64,000 bases of DNA from Terriglobia bacterium (GCA_020073565.1 JAIQEY010000003.1:124001-188000); one strand, 5' to 3'; counted from the first letter of the stretch, positions 1 through 8,744 are shown. Notes: generated by a model from the letters alone, not told the origin. Program-made: numbers and translations.

Positions 1-19
1 CGGCGTTCAAGGACACTCA

Positions 20-1576
20 TTGGCACTCGACGAAAATATCTATGAGATCCGGCGTGAGAAGCTGAAGAAGATTGAGGCTCTCGGGCAGCCGGCGTATCCG
101 CGGAAGTACAGCTTCAGCCACACCGTGCCGCAAATTCTGGCCGAGTACGGCGGGCAGACGGCGGAGGAACTGGAAACGCCGCGGGTGACGGTGCGCGCGG
201 CCGGGCGCATCATGGCGATCCGGTTGATGGGCAAGGCTGGGTTTGCGCACCTGCAGCAGGACGGGCAGCGGCTGCAGATTTACGTCAAGAAAGACGCGGT
301 CGGCGAAGCGGGCTTTGAACTCTGGAAACTGCTCGACCTGGGCGATCACATTGGCGTGCGCGGATATCTGTTCCGCACGCGCACGGGCGAGCTCAGTATC
401 CATGCAGAGGAACTGACGTTCCTTTCGAAAGACCTGCTCCCGCTGCCGGAGAAGTGGCATGGGCTGACCGACGTCGAGCTGCGCTACCGGCAACGGTATG
501 TCGATCTGGTCATGAACCCGGAAGTGCGCGAGGTCTTTTTGAAACGCAGCAAGCTGGTGCAGTCGCTGCGGCGGTACTTCGACGGGCACGGTTTCGTGGA
601 AGTTGAGACGCCGATGATGCAGCCGATTGCCGGCGGGGCGGTGGCTCGTCCGTTCAAGACTCATCACAACACGCTGGATATGGATTTGTTTTTGCGGATT
701 GCTCCGGAACTTTATCTGAAGCGGCTGACGGTGGGCGGATTCGATCGCGTGTATGAGATTAATCGCAACTTCCGCAATGAAGGCATCGGATGGCGTTGGA
801 ACCCTGAGTTCACCATGCTGGAGGCTTATCAGGCCTACACGGATTATCTCGGCATTCTGGACACGACGCAGGCTGCGATTGAACAGGCGGTGAAAGACGT
901 CACGGGTGGCACGAAGACGAAGTGGGGCGAGGATGAGATCGACTGGTCGCACGCGAACTGGCGGCGGATGACGATGCGGGAGGCGATCTCGAAATTCTGG
1001 CCGGAAAAGGCCGGGGTGGCGCCGTCGCGGAGCGATTTCGCTTCCCATGATTCGGTGCGGGAACTGGTGAATCGCGTGCGCGCGGCGGGAGTCAACCTGG
1101 CTTACGATGCGGCGGAACCGGTGGGCAAGACGATTGCCGGTTTGTTCGAGGCGATCGCGGAAGAACACCTGATGCAGCCGACCATTATTTACGAGTTCCC
1201 TACCGCAGTGTCTCCGCTGTCGAAACAGAAGCCGGATGAGCCGGACTGGACCGAGCGTTTCGAGATGTTTGCGGGACAGATGGAGATTTCGAATGGCTTC
1301 AGCGAATTGAACGATCCCGAGGATCAGCGACAGCGCTTTGAGGCGCAACTGAAGGAACGCGAGCGCGGTGACGAAGAAGCCCACCAGATGGACGAGGACT
1401 ACATTCGAGCGCTGTCGTATGGCATGCCTCCGGCGGGAGGCGTGGGTGTGGGACTGGACCGGCTGGCGATGCTATTCACTGACTCGCATACGATCCGGGA
1501 TGTGATTCTGTTTCCGCTGCTTCGGCCAGAGAAACACTTAACCGTGGAGGACGCTGAGAACGCTAAGAAACAATAG
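20..1576 (+). CDS. lysS: Lysine--tRNA ligase, class II
   Basis: Charges tRNA(Lys) with lysine in the cytoplasm. The 518 aa length is usual for the family. An N-terminal OB-fold anticodon-binding domain (about 50-150) is followed by the class II catalytic core. Motif 1 lies around the VEVETPMM segment, motif 2 (FRNEGIGWRWNPEFTMLE) near residues 252-269, and motif 3 (GVGVGLDRLAMLF) near 473-485. The start is a TTG at 20, preceded by AAGGA at 9-13. Motif 2 reads RWNPEFT where the family normally has RHNPEFT, so an ATP-contacting histidine appears replaced by tryptophan. The gene stands alone; a palindromic repeat follows it. Confidence 0.96.
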   Translation: MALDENIYEIRREKLKKIEALGQPAYPRKYSFSHTVPQILAEYGGQTAEELETPRVTVRAAGRIMAIRLMGKAGFAHLQQDGQRLQIYVKKDAVGEAGFELWKLLDLGDHIGVRGYLFRTRTGELSIHAEELTFLSKDLLPLPEKWHGLTDVELRYRQRYVDLVMNPEVREVFLKRSKLVQSLRRYFDGHGFVEVETPMMQPIAGGAVARPFKTHHNTLDMDLFLRIAPELYLKRLTVGGFDRVYEINRNFRNEGIGWRWNPEFTMLEAYQAYTDYLGILDTTQAAIEQAVKDVTGGTKTKWGEDEIDWSHANWRRMTMREAISKFWPEKAGVAPSRSDFASHDSVRELVNRVRAAGVNLAYDAAEPVGKTIAGLFEAIAEEHLMQPTIIYEFPTAVSPLSKQKPDEPDWTERFEMFAGQMEISNGFSELNDPEDQRQRFEAQLKERERGDEEAHQMDEDYIRALSYGMPPAGGVGVGLDRLAMLFTDSHTIRDVILFPLLRPEKHLTVEDAENAKKQ

Positions 1577-1630
1577 CTTCCTTCGCGGTCAGGAACGCCT
1601 CGTCGATCGGTTTTTGCTGACGCAGGCAGA

Positions 1631-1650
1631 CGCGGACAGGAGTGTCCGCG
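1631..1650. repeat. REP-like palindrome after lysS
   Basis: An 8-bp perfect stem, CGCGGACA/TGTCCGCG, with a 4-nt loop. The same hairpin with one loop change occurs at 62162-62181, and a related one lies inside the ABC exporter gene at 40381-40402. No T tract follows, so it reads as a dispersed repeat rather than a terminator. Confidence 0.75.
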
Positions 1651-1657
1651 CCACACT

Positions 1658-2044
1658 TTAGTTGGCTGCGCTGCTGGCTTTCTTTACTGACGTCTTCCCG
1701 CCGCCCTTGGGGGGACCGAAATTCTTGGTCAGATAGGCCAGGATTGCATTGCGGTCGGATTCTGGAACAACCGCGCCCAGACCTTCCATCTTGTCGAGTT
1801 GGTCGGACCACTGCTGGCGGGTCAGGTGCTGCTCGGTGATGCGGGTGGTGTTGTGGCACTGTGTGCAGGCAGCTTTGACCTTGGCCTGCATCGGTCCGGG
1901 CGGCAGCGGCTTGCCGGGAGCGGACGGCGCTTGCGCGCTCACCAGAGGAATGGAAGTGAACAAAAACAGAGCGACAAGAACTCGTTGCAACAAGCAGGAT
2001 CCCCACACACTCACGGCCCCAAAGCCGATCAGAGTCACCGCCAC
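1658..2044 (-). CDS. Secreted monoheme cytochrome c
   Basis: Small c-type cytochrome of 128 aa from a GTG start. A hydrophobic signal segment (about 19-36, ending VSAQA) should export it to the periplasm. One haem-binding motif, CTQCH, sits at residues 60-64. The segment WSDQLDKMEGLGAVV after it may supply the methionine axial ligand, and the C-terminus is lysine and glycine rich. A shorter version starting at a TTG just before LLQRVLV would still keep the signal peptide. It is an electron carrier of unknown partner. The ccm genes at 46.6-49.3 kb would be the system that attaches its haem. Confidence 0.75.
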   Translation of the reverse strand: MAVTLIGFGAVSVWGSCLLQRVLVALFLFTSIPLVSAQAPSAPGKPLPPGPMQAKVKAACTQCHNTTRITEQHLTRQQWSDQLDKMEGLGAVVPESDRNAILAYLTKNFGPPKGGGKTSVKKASSAAN

Positions 2045-2065
2045 GGGTGCTAAGAAATTCTAGCA

Positions 2066-2093
2066 GGAGTTGTTGGCTCTCAGCTCTCTTGAT
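2066..2093. repeat. Short heptanucleotide-type repeat
   Basis: The stretch TTGGCTCTCAGCTCTCTTG matches units of the large heptanucleotide array at 45209-45285 (TTGGCTC, TCAGCTC). It lies between two minus-strand genes. Confidence 0.5.
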
Positions 2094-2102
2094 TGGATGC
2101 GC

Positions 2103-3401
2103 TCAGGGGCTTGTGACGATTCTACTTGTTCCTGGTGACGGCTGAGGCCGGATGGCACTGGTGATTTGGCGAGCCCAGTGCATGGCTTCGTTGTATGTCT
2201 TGTTTACGAAAATGATGGATAAACCGAGTTCTTTCCCCCGCTTGGCCACTGCCTCCCAGTCGCCAGCTTCCCTTGCCATCATGAGATCGTAGATGGGGGA
2301 AAGGGTTGTCTTGCCACCGGTCTTCCCGCCGACCAGTTGCGCCGAGGTTTCCGGATTCAGGGACAAGTTCTCGATTACGACTCCGATCGGCACTTCGAGG
2401 ATCGCGTCCATCAGGGAGAGGATGCCCATCAGGAAGAGGTCCGACTCTCCGTGCTTTACCTTCGGCGCAATGAGTTCGCAGAAACGAGCGCGCACCAGGG
2501 AGGCGAGGATCAGATCGGAAGATTTTTCCTGGCCCATGACCAGGGTGGTGGCCATTCGGATCCACCGAGCGAGTTCGCGCTCTCCGAGGAGGTTGAATGC
2601 ATGGCGGACGGACTGGACGGGCGTCGACATGCCCAGCAGCGGTGAGTTCAAGTAGCGCAGCAGGCGGTAGCAGAGCGACGGTTCGTGCTTGATGAGATCT
2701 TCGATTTCTGCAAAATCCAATTCCTGTTTTGAGACCGCCTGCAGAAGACGCAAATTGGAGGCTTGGTTGGCGGGAATCTGCCGGGCTCGCAGGCGTTCCG
2801 GATGGCGGAAGAAATAGCCTTGAAAGTGCGTAAATCCATTTTTTGCCGCCGTCACCTGCTGTTGACGGGTCTCGACTTTTTGCGCCAGCATCCGGCACTG
2901 CTTGCTGGCATAGCGCGCGACAAGACCAGCAGCGTTGTCGGGCGCGACCTGCTTGACGTCGACCTTGATAAAGTCAGCATACGGAACGAGCGGTTCCCTC
3001 TTGTCACCGGGCCCGAAATTGTCCAGTGCGAGGGCATATCCCGCCTGTTTGAGCTGCTGGCAGGCGGCCACGACGCATTCATCCGGGGGAACAGTCTCCT
3101 GAATCTCAACCACCACTTCGCCGGGAGGCAACAACGTCAACTCATCCTTCAACAACACCTGACGGTTACAGTTGATAAATGCAAGGCGCCCGTCGCATAA
3201 CACATCGAACCCGAGCACACTCAGCGCGTCAATCATGACCGAAGTAGCGCCATCCGCATCGGAAGTGAAGCGCTGCTCTTCCTGGCTCTGGCGAAAAAAC
3301 AGTTCATAACCGACGACGGTCTCGTCCTGCGTGAGGATCGGCTGGCGCGCGATGCACGCACTGTTTCTTTCCTCGAGAACTGCTTGCGCTTGAGTGCCCA
3401 T
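2103..3401 (-). CDS. EAL-HDOD (YuxH-type) signalling protein
   Basis: Cytoplasmic two-domain protein of 432 aa. Residues 15-205 form an EAL-type fold and about 210-400 a HDOD domain, beginning near the LRLLQAVSKQELDFAEIEDLIKH region. The EAL signature is degenerate: YELFFR replaces the E-A-L-x-R motif and LDNFG replaces DDFG. Cyclic-di-GMP hydrolysis is therefore doubtful, and the protein more likely acts as a binding or scaffolding regulator, as in other YuxH-family members. It is probably transcribed alone, between the cytochrome and the M28 peptidase. Known relatives affect motility, chemotaxis or biofilm control, but the target here is unknown. Confidence 0.88.
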   Translation of the reverse strand: MGTQAQAVLEERNSACIARQPILTQDETVVGYELFFRQSQEEQRFTSDADGATSVMIDALSVLGFDVLCDGRLAFINCNRQVLLKDELTLLPPGEVVVEIQETVPPDECVVAACQQLKQAGYALALDNFGPGDKREPLVPYADFIKVDVKQVAPDNAAGLVARYASKQCRMLAQKVETRQQQVTAAKNGFTHFQGYFFRHPERLRARQIPANQASNLRLLQAVSKQELDFAEIEDLIKHEPSLCYRLLRYLNSPLLGMSTPVQSVRHAFNLLGERELARWIRMATTLVMGQEKSSDLILASLVRARFCELIAPKVKHGESDLFLMGILSLMDAILEVPIGVVIENLSLNPETSAQLVGGKTGGKTTLSPIYDLMMAREAGDWEAVAKRGKELGLSIIFVNKTYNEAMHWARQITSAIRPQPSPGTSRIVTSP

Positions 3402-3440
3402 GGTGTCTCAGTGTTCTATCGGCACACTCGGTCGCAGACT

Positions 3441-4487
3441 TTAGCGGTGGTCGAGCAGGCGAATGGTTTCGAGGGTGGTGTTGCCGACGATTTCGAGACT
3501 CTTAGGGCTGAGTTTGTCTATGGTGTCTTGCGGGGTGTGGTGGAAGACGTCGTTGTAGCCGTAGTCGATGTCGATGATGTCGGCACAGGGCACGCCACGC
3601 TTCACAAATGGGAGATGATCGTCTTCCATGGCCCCCTGAAAAGCGTAGAAGTGAGATTGATAGCCGCCGCGCTGTGCCGCCGCATAGATCAGGTCAAGCA
3701 ACCACGGAGTTGAGTTGGTGTCGCGCTGAACATCCAGGTCAGCATCACCGATCATGTCCATCACCATCAGCGCCTTGATTTTTTTCAGCGTTCCGTCCTT
3801 GTCCCATTTCTCGGCAAGGTGGCGGGTCCCGTACAAGCTGTCGGTAGCCGACCACTGGCGCACGGCTTCTTCACCATCGCTCCACACCAGCCACACGCTG
3901 TAGCCGTCGCGCTTGTTCCCGCGCAGGTGATGGGCATATTCGAGCAGGATGGCGGTGGAGGAGCCGCCGTCATTGGCGCCGACGAATCCGGTATCGCGCA
4001 GCGGGTAATTCGTGTCGTAGTGGCCGACGATGACGATGATGCCATCCTTCGTGCCGGGATATTTCGCGATGATGTTGCGTACCGGAAACTTCCCTTCGAC
4101 CGTGTCGGCGATGAACGAGTCGTCTTCGACCTGATCGCCTTTGAGGTGGTCCAGGATGTAACGCTCAAGTTTCTTGTGATTCTCGTTGCCCATGTAGCGG
4201 GGGCCGAAGGCGGTGACTTCCCGGGTGTACTGGAAGGCGCGCTTGGCGTCGATTTGCGGGAGGGGGGCCGTGTCGGGGCGGACGGCTTCGGGCGGAGCTG
4301 GCGCCGCCGCTGGAGATTCGGGTTTTGTCGCGGCGCTGGCGTTGGAGTGATCGGCCTTCCCGCAGGCTACCGAACTCGATACCGCCAACAGTAGCGATAG
4401 CGCGAGGGAAATTCTCAACCACAGAGGGCACAGAGGGGCACAGAGGAAGGCTTGGCGAACTCCTGTTGTGGCGGTGCGTTGTTTCAT
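3441..4487 (-). CDS. M28 family zinc peptidase / glutaminyl cyclase-like, exported
   Basis: Exported metallohydrolase of 348 aa. The M28 zinc ligands are all present: H156 in GHYDT, D172 in GANDGGS, E206/E207 in DGEE, D248 in MDMIGD, and a late histidine in FHHTPQDT. The proximity of the two HH residues and the overall arrangement recall bacterial glutaminyl cyclases as much as aminopeptidases. A hydrophobic segment ends near C42 (SSSVAC), possibly a lipoprotein site. The first 25 residues are partly encoded by a dispersed CACAGAGG-type repeat (4413-4447), so the true start may be a later TTG before the hydrophobic segment. It is followed on the same strand by the EAL-HDOD gene. Confidence 0.85.
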   Translation of the reverse strand: MKQRTATTGVRQAFLCAPLCPLWLRISLALSLLLAVSSSVACGKADHSNASAATKPESPAAAPAPPEAVRPDTAPLPQIDAKRAFQYTREVTAFGPRYMGNENHKKLERYILDHLKGDQVEDDSFIADTVEGKFPVRNIIAKYPGTKDGIIVIVGHYDTNYPLRDTGFVGANDGGSSTAILLEYAHHLRGNKRDGYSVWLVWSDGEEAVRQWSATDSLYGTRHLAEKWDKDGTLKKIKALMVMDMIGDADLDVQRDTNSTPWLLDLIYAAAQRGGYQSHFYAFQGAMEDDHLPFVKRGVPCADIIDIDYGYNDVFHHTPQDTIDKLSPKSLEIVGNTTLETIRLLDHR

Positions 4488-4526
4488 GGTTTTCTCTGTG
4501 ATCCTCAGTGTCCTCTGTGGCTAGGA
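4413..4526. repeat. Inverted pair of CACAGAGG/CCTCTGTG-type repeats
   Basis: The copy at 4413-4447 (ACCACAGAGGGCACAGAGG) and its inverse at 4492-4526 (CAGTGTCCTCTGTGGCTA) flank the start of the M28 gene. The same motif class forms the 28-bp inverted repeat at 25353-25422. One copy overlaps the predicted M28 signal region. Confidence 0.6.
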
Positions 4527-5324
4527 TTTTTTGTTGTCCGCGCGTTTCTTACGTTGCTTGGGATGCACGAGCCAGGCAATCGCGATGCTCACCACATACA
4601 GTGCGACCAGGGGCGCGGCGAAGATGCACATGTTCAGGATGTCGGTGGTCGGTGTCAGGACTGCGGCGATGATAAAGATGACCAGGATCGAATAACGCAG
4701 GTTGCGCCACATCCAGCCGGCAGTCACGATGCCCATGAGAGAGAGGAAAAAGATCAGGATGGGCATTTCGAAGATCGCGCCCAGGCCAATAATGACAGTC
4801 AGGAACAGGCCGGTGTAATCGTCGAGAGTGATCATCGGCTGAAATTCTTTACCATAGCCGATCAGGAACACGAGCGCTTGTGGAAGGACTAACCTGTATC
4901 CGAAGTATCCGCCGGCCAGAAATAGTGCCACCGTCGAGAACATGAAAGGCATGACATAGCGCTTCTCATGACGATAGAGCCCCGGCGAAATGAACAACCA
5001 GAGCTGGTAGAGCACGAACGGCGAAGCCACAAACAGTCCCGCCATGGCACCGACTTTTATGTACAGATTGAAGGGGTCGGTCGGGTTCAGGTAGACGAGC
5101 TTCTCGGACAACCCGTTCCGGTGCAGCGCCTCCATGATGGGGCGCTGTATGATTTCGTAGATGCGCTCGGCGTATCCCCAGCAAAAAAAGAAACCCACGC
5201 CCACGGCAATGAGTGAGTAGATAATTCGCCGCCGCAGTTCCTCAAGGTGATCGAGAAAACCCATCGTAGGCATTTCTTCTTTGGGAGAATCGTTCACCGG
5301 GGAAGAGGCGGTTGCTTCAGGCAT
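4521..5324 (-). CDS. tatC: Sec-independent protein translocase TatC
   Basis: Core of the twin-arginine translocon, which exports folded proteins across the inner membrane. At 267 aa it is normal in length. The N-terminal cytoplasmic stretch contains the conserved FLDHLEELRRRIIYS segment (about 22-36), used for signal-peptide recognition. Six hydrophobic helices follow, with the conserved FVASPFVLYQLWLFISPGLY region in the middle. The C-terminus is lysine rich. The start overlaps the end of tatB by 8 nt, so the two genes are cotranscribed and probably translationally coupled. Confidence 0.95.
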   Translation of the reverse strand: MPEATASSPVNDSPKEEMPTMGFLDHLEELRRRIIYSLIAVGVGFFFCWGYAERIYEIIQRPIMEALHRNGLSEKLVYLNPTDPFNLYIKVGAMAGLFVASPFVLYQLWLFISPGLYRHEKRYVMPFMFSTVALFLAGGYFGYRLVLPQALVFLIGYGKEFQPMITLDDYTGLFLTVIIGLGAIFEMPILIFFLSLMGIVTAGWMWRNLRYSILVIFIIAAVLTPTTDILNMCIFAAPLVALYVVSIAIAWLVHPKQRKKRADNKKS

Positions 5325-5658
5325 CCGGCGCTACTTTCGACGCAGGAGGCGTCTCGAGCGCCGGCGCGGGCTCGGCGGCGGGCGCGGGGGTTTCGATCTT
5401 TTCAGCCGAGGGCGGGTTGAAAATGCGACTGGCGAGGGAATTCAGCGGCTCATGGAGAGGCGGCAGAATCTGCGGCTTGACGTCGACTTCGATCGCGTTG
5501 ATTTCGGACTCGATCTGCGACCGGAACTCATTCGAGGCGCGCTTGAACTCATTCATGAAGCGGCCGATCTGACGACCGATTTCGGGCAGTTTCCGGGGGC
5601 CGAAGATGAGCAGCGCCAGGATGAACAGAAACAACATCTCTGAAAAGCCGAGATTCAT
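5317..5658 (-). CDS. tatB: Twin-arginine translocase subunit TatB/TatA
   Basis: Small single-span Tat component of 113 aa. The N-terminal helix (residues 7-20, FSEMLFLFILALLIF) is followed by the hinge FGPRKLPEIGRQIG and an amphipathic, charged helix to about residue 55. The C-terminal tail is proline and alanine rich. The longer amphipathic helix and the PEIGRQIGRFMNEF wording fit TatB better than TatA, but many bacteria of this kind use one bifunctional protein. It lies directly upstream of tatC with an 8-nt overlap. Confidence 0.9.
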   Translation of the reverse strand: MNLGFSEMLFLFILALLIFGPRKLPEIGRQIGRFMNEFKRASNEFRSQIESEINAIEVDVKPQILPPLHEPLNSLASRIFNPPSAEKIETPAPAAEPAPALETPPASKVAPDA

Positions 5659-5739
5659 GCAGCTATGATAATGCGGGACAGGCGGAACGGGCCACTCGCA
5701 TGTGGACTATGCGAAAAGAGGCGCGGCTCGAACAGTTTT

Positions 5740-5850
5740 GTAGCGCCGCCGGGCCGGCAGGTGGCTTGTCTTGAGCGAGATGGGGGCCTCCCTCGCCCAC
5801 CTGCGAGGTCAGGGTGCCCTCGCGACTGCCGGCAGGGTGCCGGGCGCTAC
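5740..5850. repeat. Composite palindromic repeat
   Basis: Intergenic cluster of palindromes bounded by TAGCGCC (5741) and GGGCGCTA (5843). It contains GCGAGG/CCCTCGC and GCCGGC/GCCGGG stems. The same modules (TAGCGCCGGC, GCGAGGGC/GCCCTCGC) recur at 62092-62136, and the GCCGGCG type at 8042-8058 and 58658-58674. No gene is apparent here. Confidence 0.65.
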
Positions 5851-5869
5851 ATTCTCTTGTCTCTACGTA

Positions 5870-6469
5870 CTAGAACGTATAGCCGATGGACACTCCGTAG
5901 CGCGTGATACGGGGCGAACTGAAAAGCTGGTTGTTGTTGACCAGGTAGAGACGCCCCTCAGGGCGGATGAACCAGCCGCCTTTGGGGTAGAACTTAAGGC
6001 CAACGCCAAAGTCTGCCATGAAGTGTTTGTCGCTGACATAGTTCGTGTAGATACTCGTACTGCACCCTTGACAGTAGATGCGGGTATCCTGCGCACCGAT
6101 GCCGCCGACCAGTTCAAGATACGTGTGGCTGGCGAGTTTGGGCGAGTAAACGGCATTGAAGTCAAAAAAAATCGGGCGCATGGGGAAGGTGGGGTCGCCG
6201 GCGTAATCGCGCCTGCTTCCCTTCCAGTAGATTTCGCCGCCGATACCGAGATCGTGGAAGAAGATCACATCGGCGCTGAAGCCCGGATAGGTGCCACCGG
6301 TCAGGGACACGGGCGAGTGATTGCTGTCCGCGGCGCTGGCGCCAGGAGCATCTATCGTGCTAATGCCGAAAGCGAAGTCGATTTTCTGGGCCTGCGCAGT
6401 GCTGGAGAGCGTGAAGATTGCCGCGAAGGCAAACAACAGAAGTGTGGTTACACGCAGAGTCTGCTTCAA
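5870..6469 (-). CDS. Small outer-membrane beta-barrel protein
   Basis: Predicted 199 aa protein with a clean signal peptide (MKQTLRVTTLLLFAFAAIF to about SSTAQAQ). A series of alternating, aromatic-rich strands follows and ends in GYTF, the terminal phenylalanine typical of barrels. I chose the TTG at 6469 because GGAGG lies 6 nt upstream (6476-6480) and the start gives an ideal signal peptide; a longer frame reaches 6514. The two cysteines in YCQGC could form a disulphide. The specific function is not recognisable. Monocistronic. Confidence 0.75.
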   Translation of the reverse strand: MKQTLRVTTLLLFAFAAIFTLSSTAQAQKIDFAFGISTIDAPGASAADSNHSPVSLTGGTYPGFSADVIFFHDLGIGGEIYWKGSRRDYAGDPTFPMRPIFFDFNAVYSPKLASHTYLELVGGIGAQDTRIYCQGCSTSIYTNYVSDKHFMADFGVGLKFYPKGGWFIRPEGRLYLVNNNQLFSSPRITRYGVSIGYTF

Positions 6470-6642
6470 TCGAAACCTCCCGCGAAATGCTGAATCTACC
6501 AGCATTGGATGCAAGCAAGGCGAGCGGCGCTGCCGCAGGAATACGGTTTACAAGAATTTACCGCGCGCGGAAGGACATGAACAGGTGAACAACGGCCCGA
6601 TACCTGGGCCGGGCGAGGACACCCGGCGCTCCACCCGGCCTG

Positions 6643-7971
6643 TTAGTAGGCCAACAGGATCCGCAGGTCGCGGAGGTTGTTGCCGGTGGGGCCGGTCAGG
6701 ACGGTATCGCCCAAGGAAACAAAGGCCGGATAGGCGTTGAAGTTGGAGAGGGCGGCGCGCACTCCTTCTGGGCCTCCGGCGCGGGCCAGCGTGCTGCCAT
6801 CGACCGCAGCGCCGGCGGCTGGACTATTGCCGTCGATGCCGTCGGTACCGGCGCTTAGCACGGTAATGTCGTCGCCCGATATTTTCTCGGCGCAGGCGAG
6901 AGCGAACTGTTGGTTGCGTCCACCGATGCCGCCGTTGCGCACGCTGACCGTAACTTCACCGCCGGAGATCAGGCAGACCCGCGACACGCTGCGACGCAAT
7001 TCGCGCAGACGACTGAGTAGGTACTCGGCGGCCTGTTCGTAATCCCAATCGTCGCAGGAGCTATCAACCTCAACCGCGAACCCGGCGCGGGTCGCGGCGG
7101 CAACCGCTTCTTCGACAGCAACCTTGTTTGAAAGCACAGTCCACCAGCGGGCGCGGACGAAAGAAGGGTCGTCAGACTTGGGCGTTTCATCGAGCGCGTG
7201 CTGGCGGAAGAGATCGGCAACCGAGGACGGGAACTGCTCGATTAATCCGTACTTCGCGGCAATACGTTCGCAATCGTGGATCGACGTGGAATCGGGCATG
7301 GTGGGACCAGAGGCGAGTGCATCGGGCGTGGAGTCAGGGACATCAGAGACGAGGATGGAAACTTGGTGAGCGGGATAGGCGGCCTGCGCGAGGCGTCCGC
7401 CTTTCACTGCGGAGAGGTGTTTGCGAATCGCGTTGATTTCGGCGATGGGCGCGCCGGAGTGCACGAGCGCGCGATAGGTTGCGACCAAATCGGGCAGCGA
7501 GATTTCGTCGTCGGCCGGCTTTTCGACAATGGAAGATCCCCCGCCCGAGAGCAGGAAGATCGTCAGCGACCCGGCGTTGAGCGAGTTCAGGGATTTCAGG
7601 ATCGCTTCGGCGGCGTGGATGGATTCGGCAGTGGGCGTGGGATGGCCTCCGTGGAAATATCGGAAACCGTGGAACTGGCTGGCGGGTTCGAGGGACGAAG
7701 CCACGATGCCCTCGAGGCTGCTTCCGACTTGATTGACGAGCGCTTCGGTCATGGTGTGGGCCGCCTTCCCGATGGCGACCACAAACACGCGCTGATAGGA
7801 GTGTAGGTCGTACAGATCTTGGCAGATTCTCAGCACGCCGCGATCGCAGTGCACATGGCGGGCGAATGCGCTGTCGATGGACGCGTTCTTGAGCGCCGAG
7901 GTGAAGATGTCGCGGGCGGTGTCGCGCAGGTGGCGGAATTGCTGCTCGCGCTCGGGGGAGAGATCGGGCAT
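6643..7971 (-). CDS. Glycerate 2-kinase, GK/MOFRL family
   Basis: Phosphorylates D-glycerate, usually to 2-phosphoglycerate, linking glyoxylate, serine or sugar-acid breakdown to glycolysis. Its 442 aa length and two-domain plan fit the family. The N-terminal domain carries VVAIGKAAHTM (about 65-75) and the glycine-rich LLSGGGSSIVEKP (about 142-154). The C-terminal MOFRL domain carries ISGGEVTVSVRNGGIGGRNQQ and SAGTDGIDGNSPAAG. No partner gene for glycerate production is nearby. The closest neighbour upstream is a hydrolase separated by palindromic repeats. Confidence 0.93.
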   Translation of the reverse strand: MPDLSPEREQQFRHLRDTARDIFTSALKNASIDSAFARHVHCDRGVLRICQDLYDLHSYQRVFVVAIGKAAHTMTEALVNQVGSSLEGIVASSLEPASQFHGFRYFHGGHPTPTAESIHAAEAILKSLNSLNAGSLTIFLLSGGGSSIVEKPADDEISLPDLVATYRALVHSGAPIAEINAIRKHLSAVKGGRLAQAAYPAHQVSILVSDVPDSTPDALASGPTMPDSTSIHDCERIAAKYGLIEQFPSSVADLFRQHALDETPKSDDPSFVRARWWTVLSNKVAVEEAVAAATRAGFAVEVDSSCDDWDYEQAAEYLLSRLRELRRSVSRVCLISGGEVTVSVRNGGIGGRNQQFALACAEKISGDDITVLSAGTDGIDGNSPAAGAAVDGSTLARAGGPEGVRAALSNFNAYPAFVSLGDTVLTGPTGNNLRDLRILLAY

Positions 7972-8015
7972 GTTGGGGATTATAGAGAAGGCAGCGGCGG
8001 CGTCCTTGCTACCAA

Positions 8016-8058
8016 GGGTGGGCGAGGGCGCCCACCCGACAGCCGGCGAGGCGCCGGC
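8016..8058. repeat. Pair of REP-like hairpins
   Basis: Two adjacent hairpins: GGGTGGGCG/CGCCCACCC (8016-8037) and GCCGGCG/CGCCGGC with loop AGG (8042-8058). The second is nearly identical to 58658-58674. They sit just after the hydrolase stop codon and could also slow transcription, but no T tract is present. Confidence 0.7.
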
Positions 8059-8059
8059 G

Positions 8060-8722
8060 CTACGAAACCGTTAAGGTCTCTCGCGTCCACTGTTCGATTG
8101 CTATGCGTAACTCTTTCAGTCGGCCTTCGAAAAAATGATCGCCCGCTTCGATGCGGACCAGTTTTTTCGGATCGGCGAAGGTTGCGACAAGGGCTTCTGG
8201 TTTTCCGGCGGGGGCGAACTGGTCGCGCGCTCCGCTGACGAAGAGTTTTGGCTTGGTACAGGTGCGCAGGAAATCAAAGTCATAAACTCGGTCTCCCACC
8301 GCGACCGCGGGTAGTCCTAGTGCAATGAGGGCTCGGACACGGTCGTCGGCATAGGCGGCGCGGAGTCCCACGGAGGCACCGAAAGAAAATCCGGCAAAGA
8401 TTACGGGGAGCGTGAATTCGTGCTCGAGCCAGTCGAGGGCGGCGCAGACGTCTTCGACTTCCCCTTCACCTCCAGCGTGTTCGCCTTCGCTCAGTCCGGC
8501 GCCGCGGAAGTTGAAGCGCAGTACGGGAAATCCGAAGGTCTGGAGCGCTTTCATGGTGTGAAAAACGACCTTGTTGTGCAGCGTGCCGCCGAAGAGCGGG
8601 TGGGGATGACAGACTACGGCTGCATGAGTTGCGTTTGGCGATCCGGCATTCAGCAACGCTTCGAGGCGGCCAACTGGGCCGTTCAGGAAGAGCGAGCGGA
8701 TGCTGAAGTTTTCGAAGAGCAC
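8060..8722 (-). CDS. Alpha/beta hydrolase (dienelactone hydrolase-like clan)
   Basis: Cytoplasmic hydrolase of 220 aa. The oxyanion region HPHPLFGGTLHNKVV (about 39-53) and the nucleophile elbow GFSFGA (serine near 112) are typical of the short alpha/beta hydrolases found in many Gram-negatives. The catalytic aspartate is in SGARDQFAP and the histidine in GDHFFEG. The substrate cannot be told. A MITE-like repeat separates it from the M20 peptidase on the other strand, so the promoters of both genes lie in or next to that repeat. Confidence 0.88.
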   Translation of the reverse strand: MLFENFSIRSLFLNGPVGRLEALLNAGSPNATHAAVVCHPHPLFGGTLHNKVVFHTMKALQTFGFPVLRFNFRGAGLSEGEHAGGEGEVEDVCAALDWLEHEFTLPVIFAGFSFGASVGLRAAYADDRVRALIALGLPAVAVGDRVYDFDFLRTCTKPKLFVSGARDQFAPAGKPEALVATFADPKKLVRIEAGDHFFEGRLKELRIAIEQWTRETLTVS

Positions 8723-8744
8723 GGATGTAAGAGTACAGTCTAGC

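Noticed and set aside
17-1384. 455-codon open frame on the minus strand opposite lysS
   Set aside because: It is the complement of a clear LysRS gene in a GC-rich genome and has no recognisable domain; similar mirror frames accompany most long genes here.
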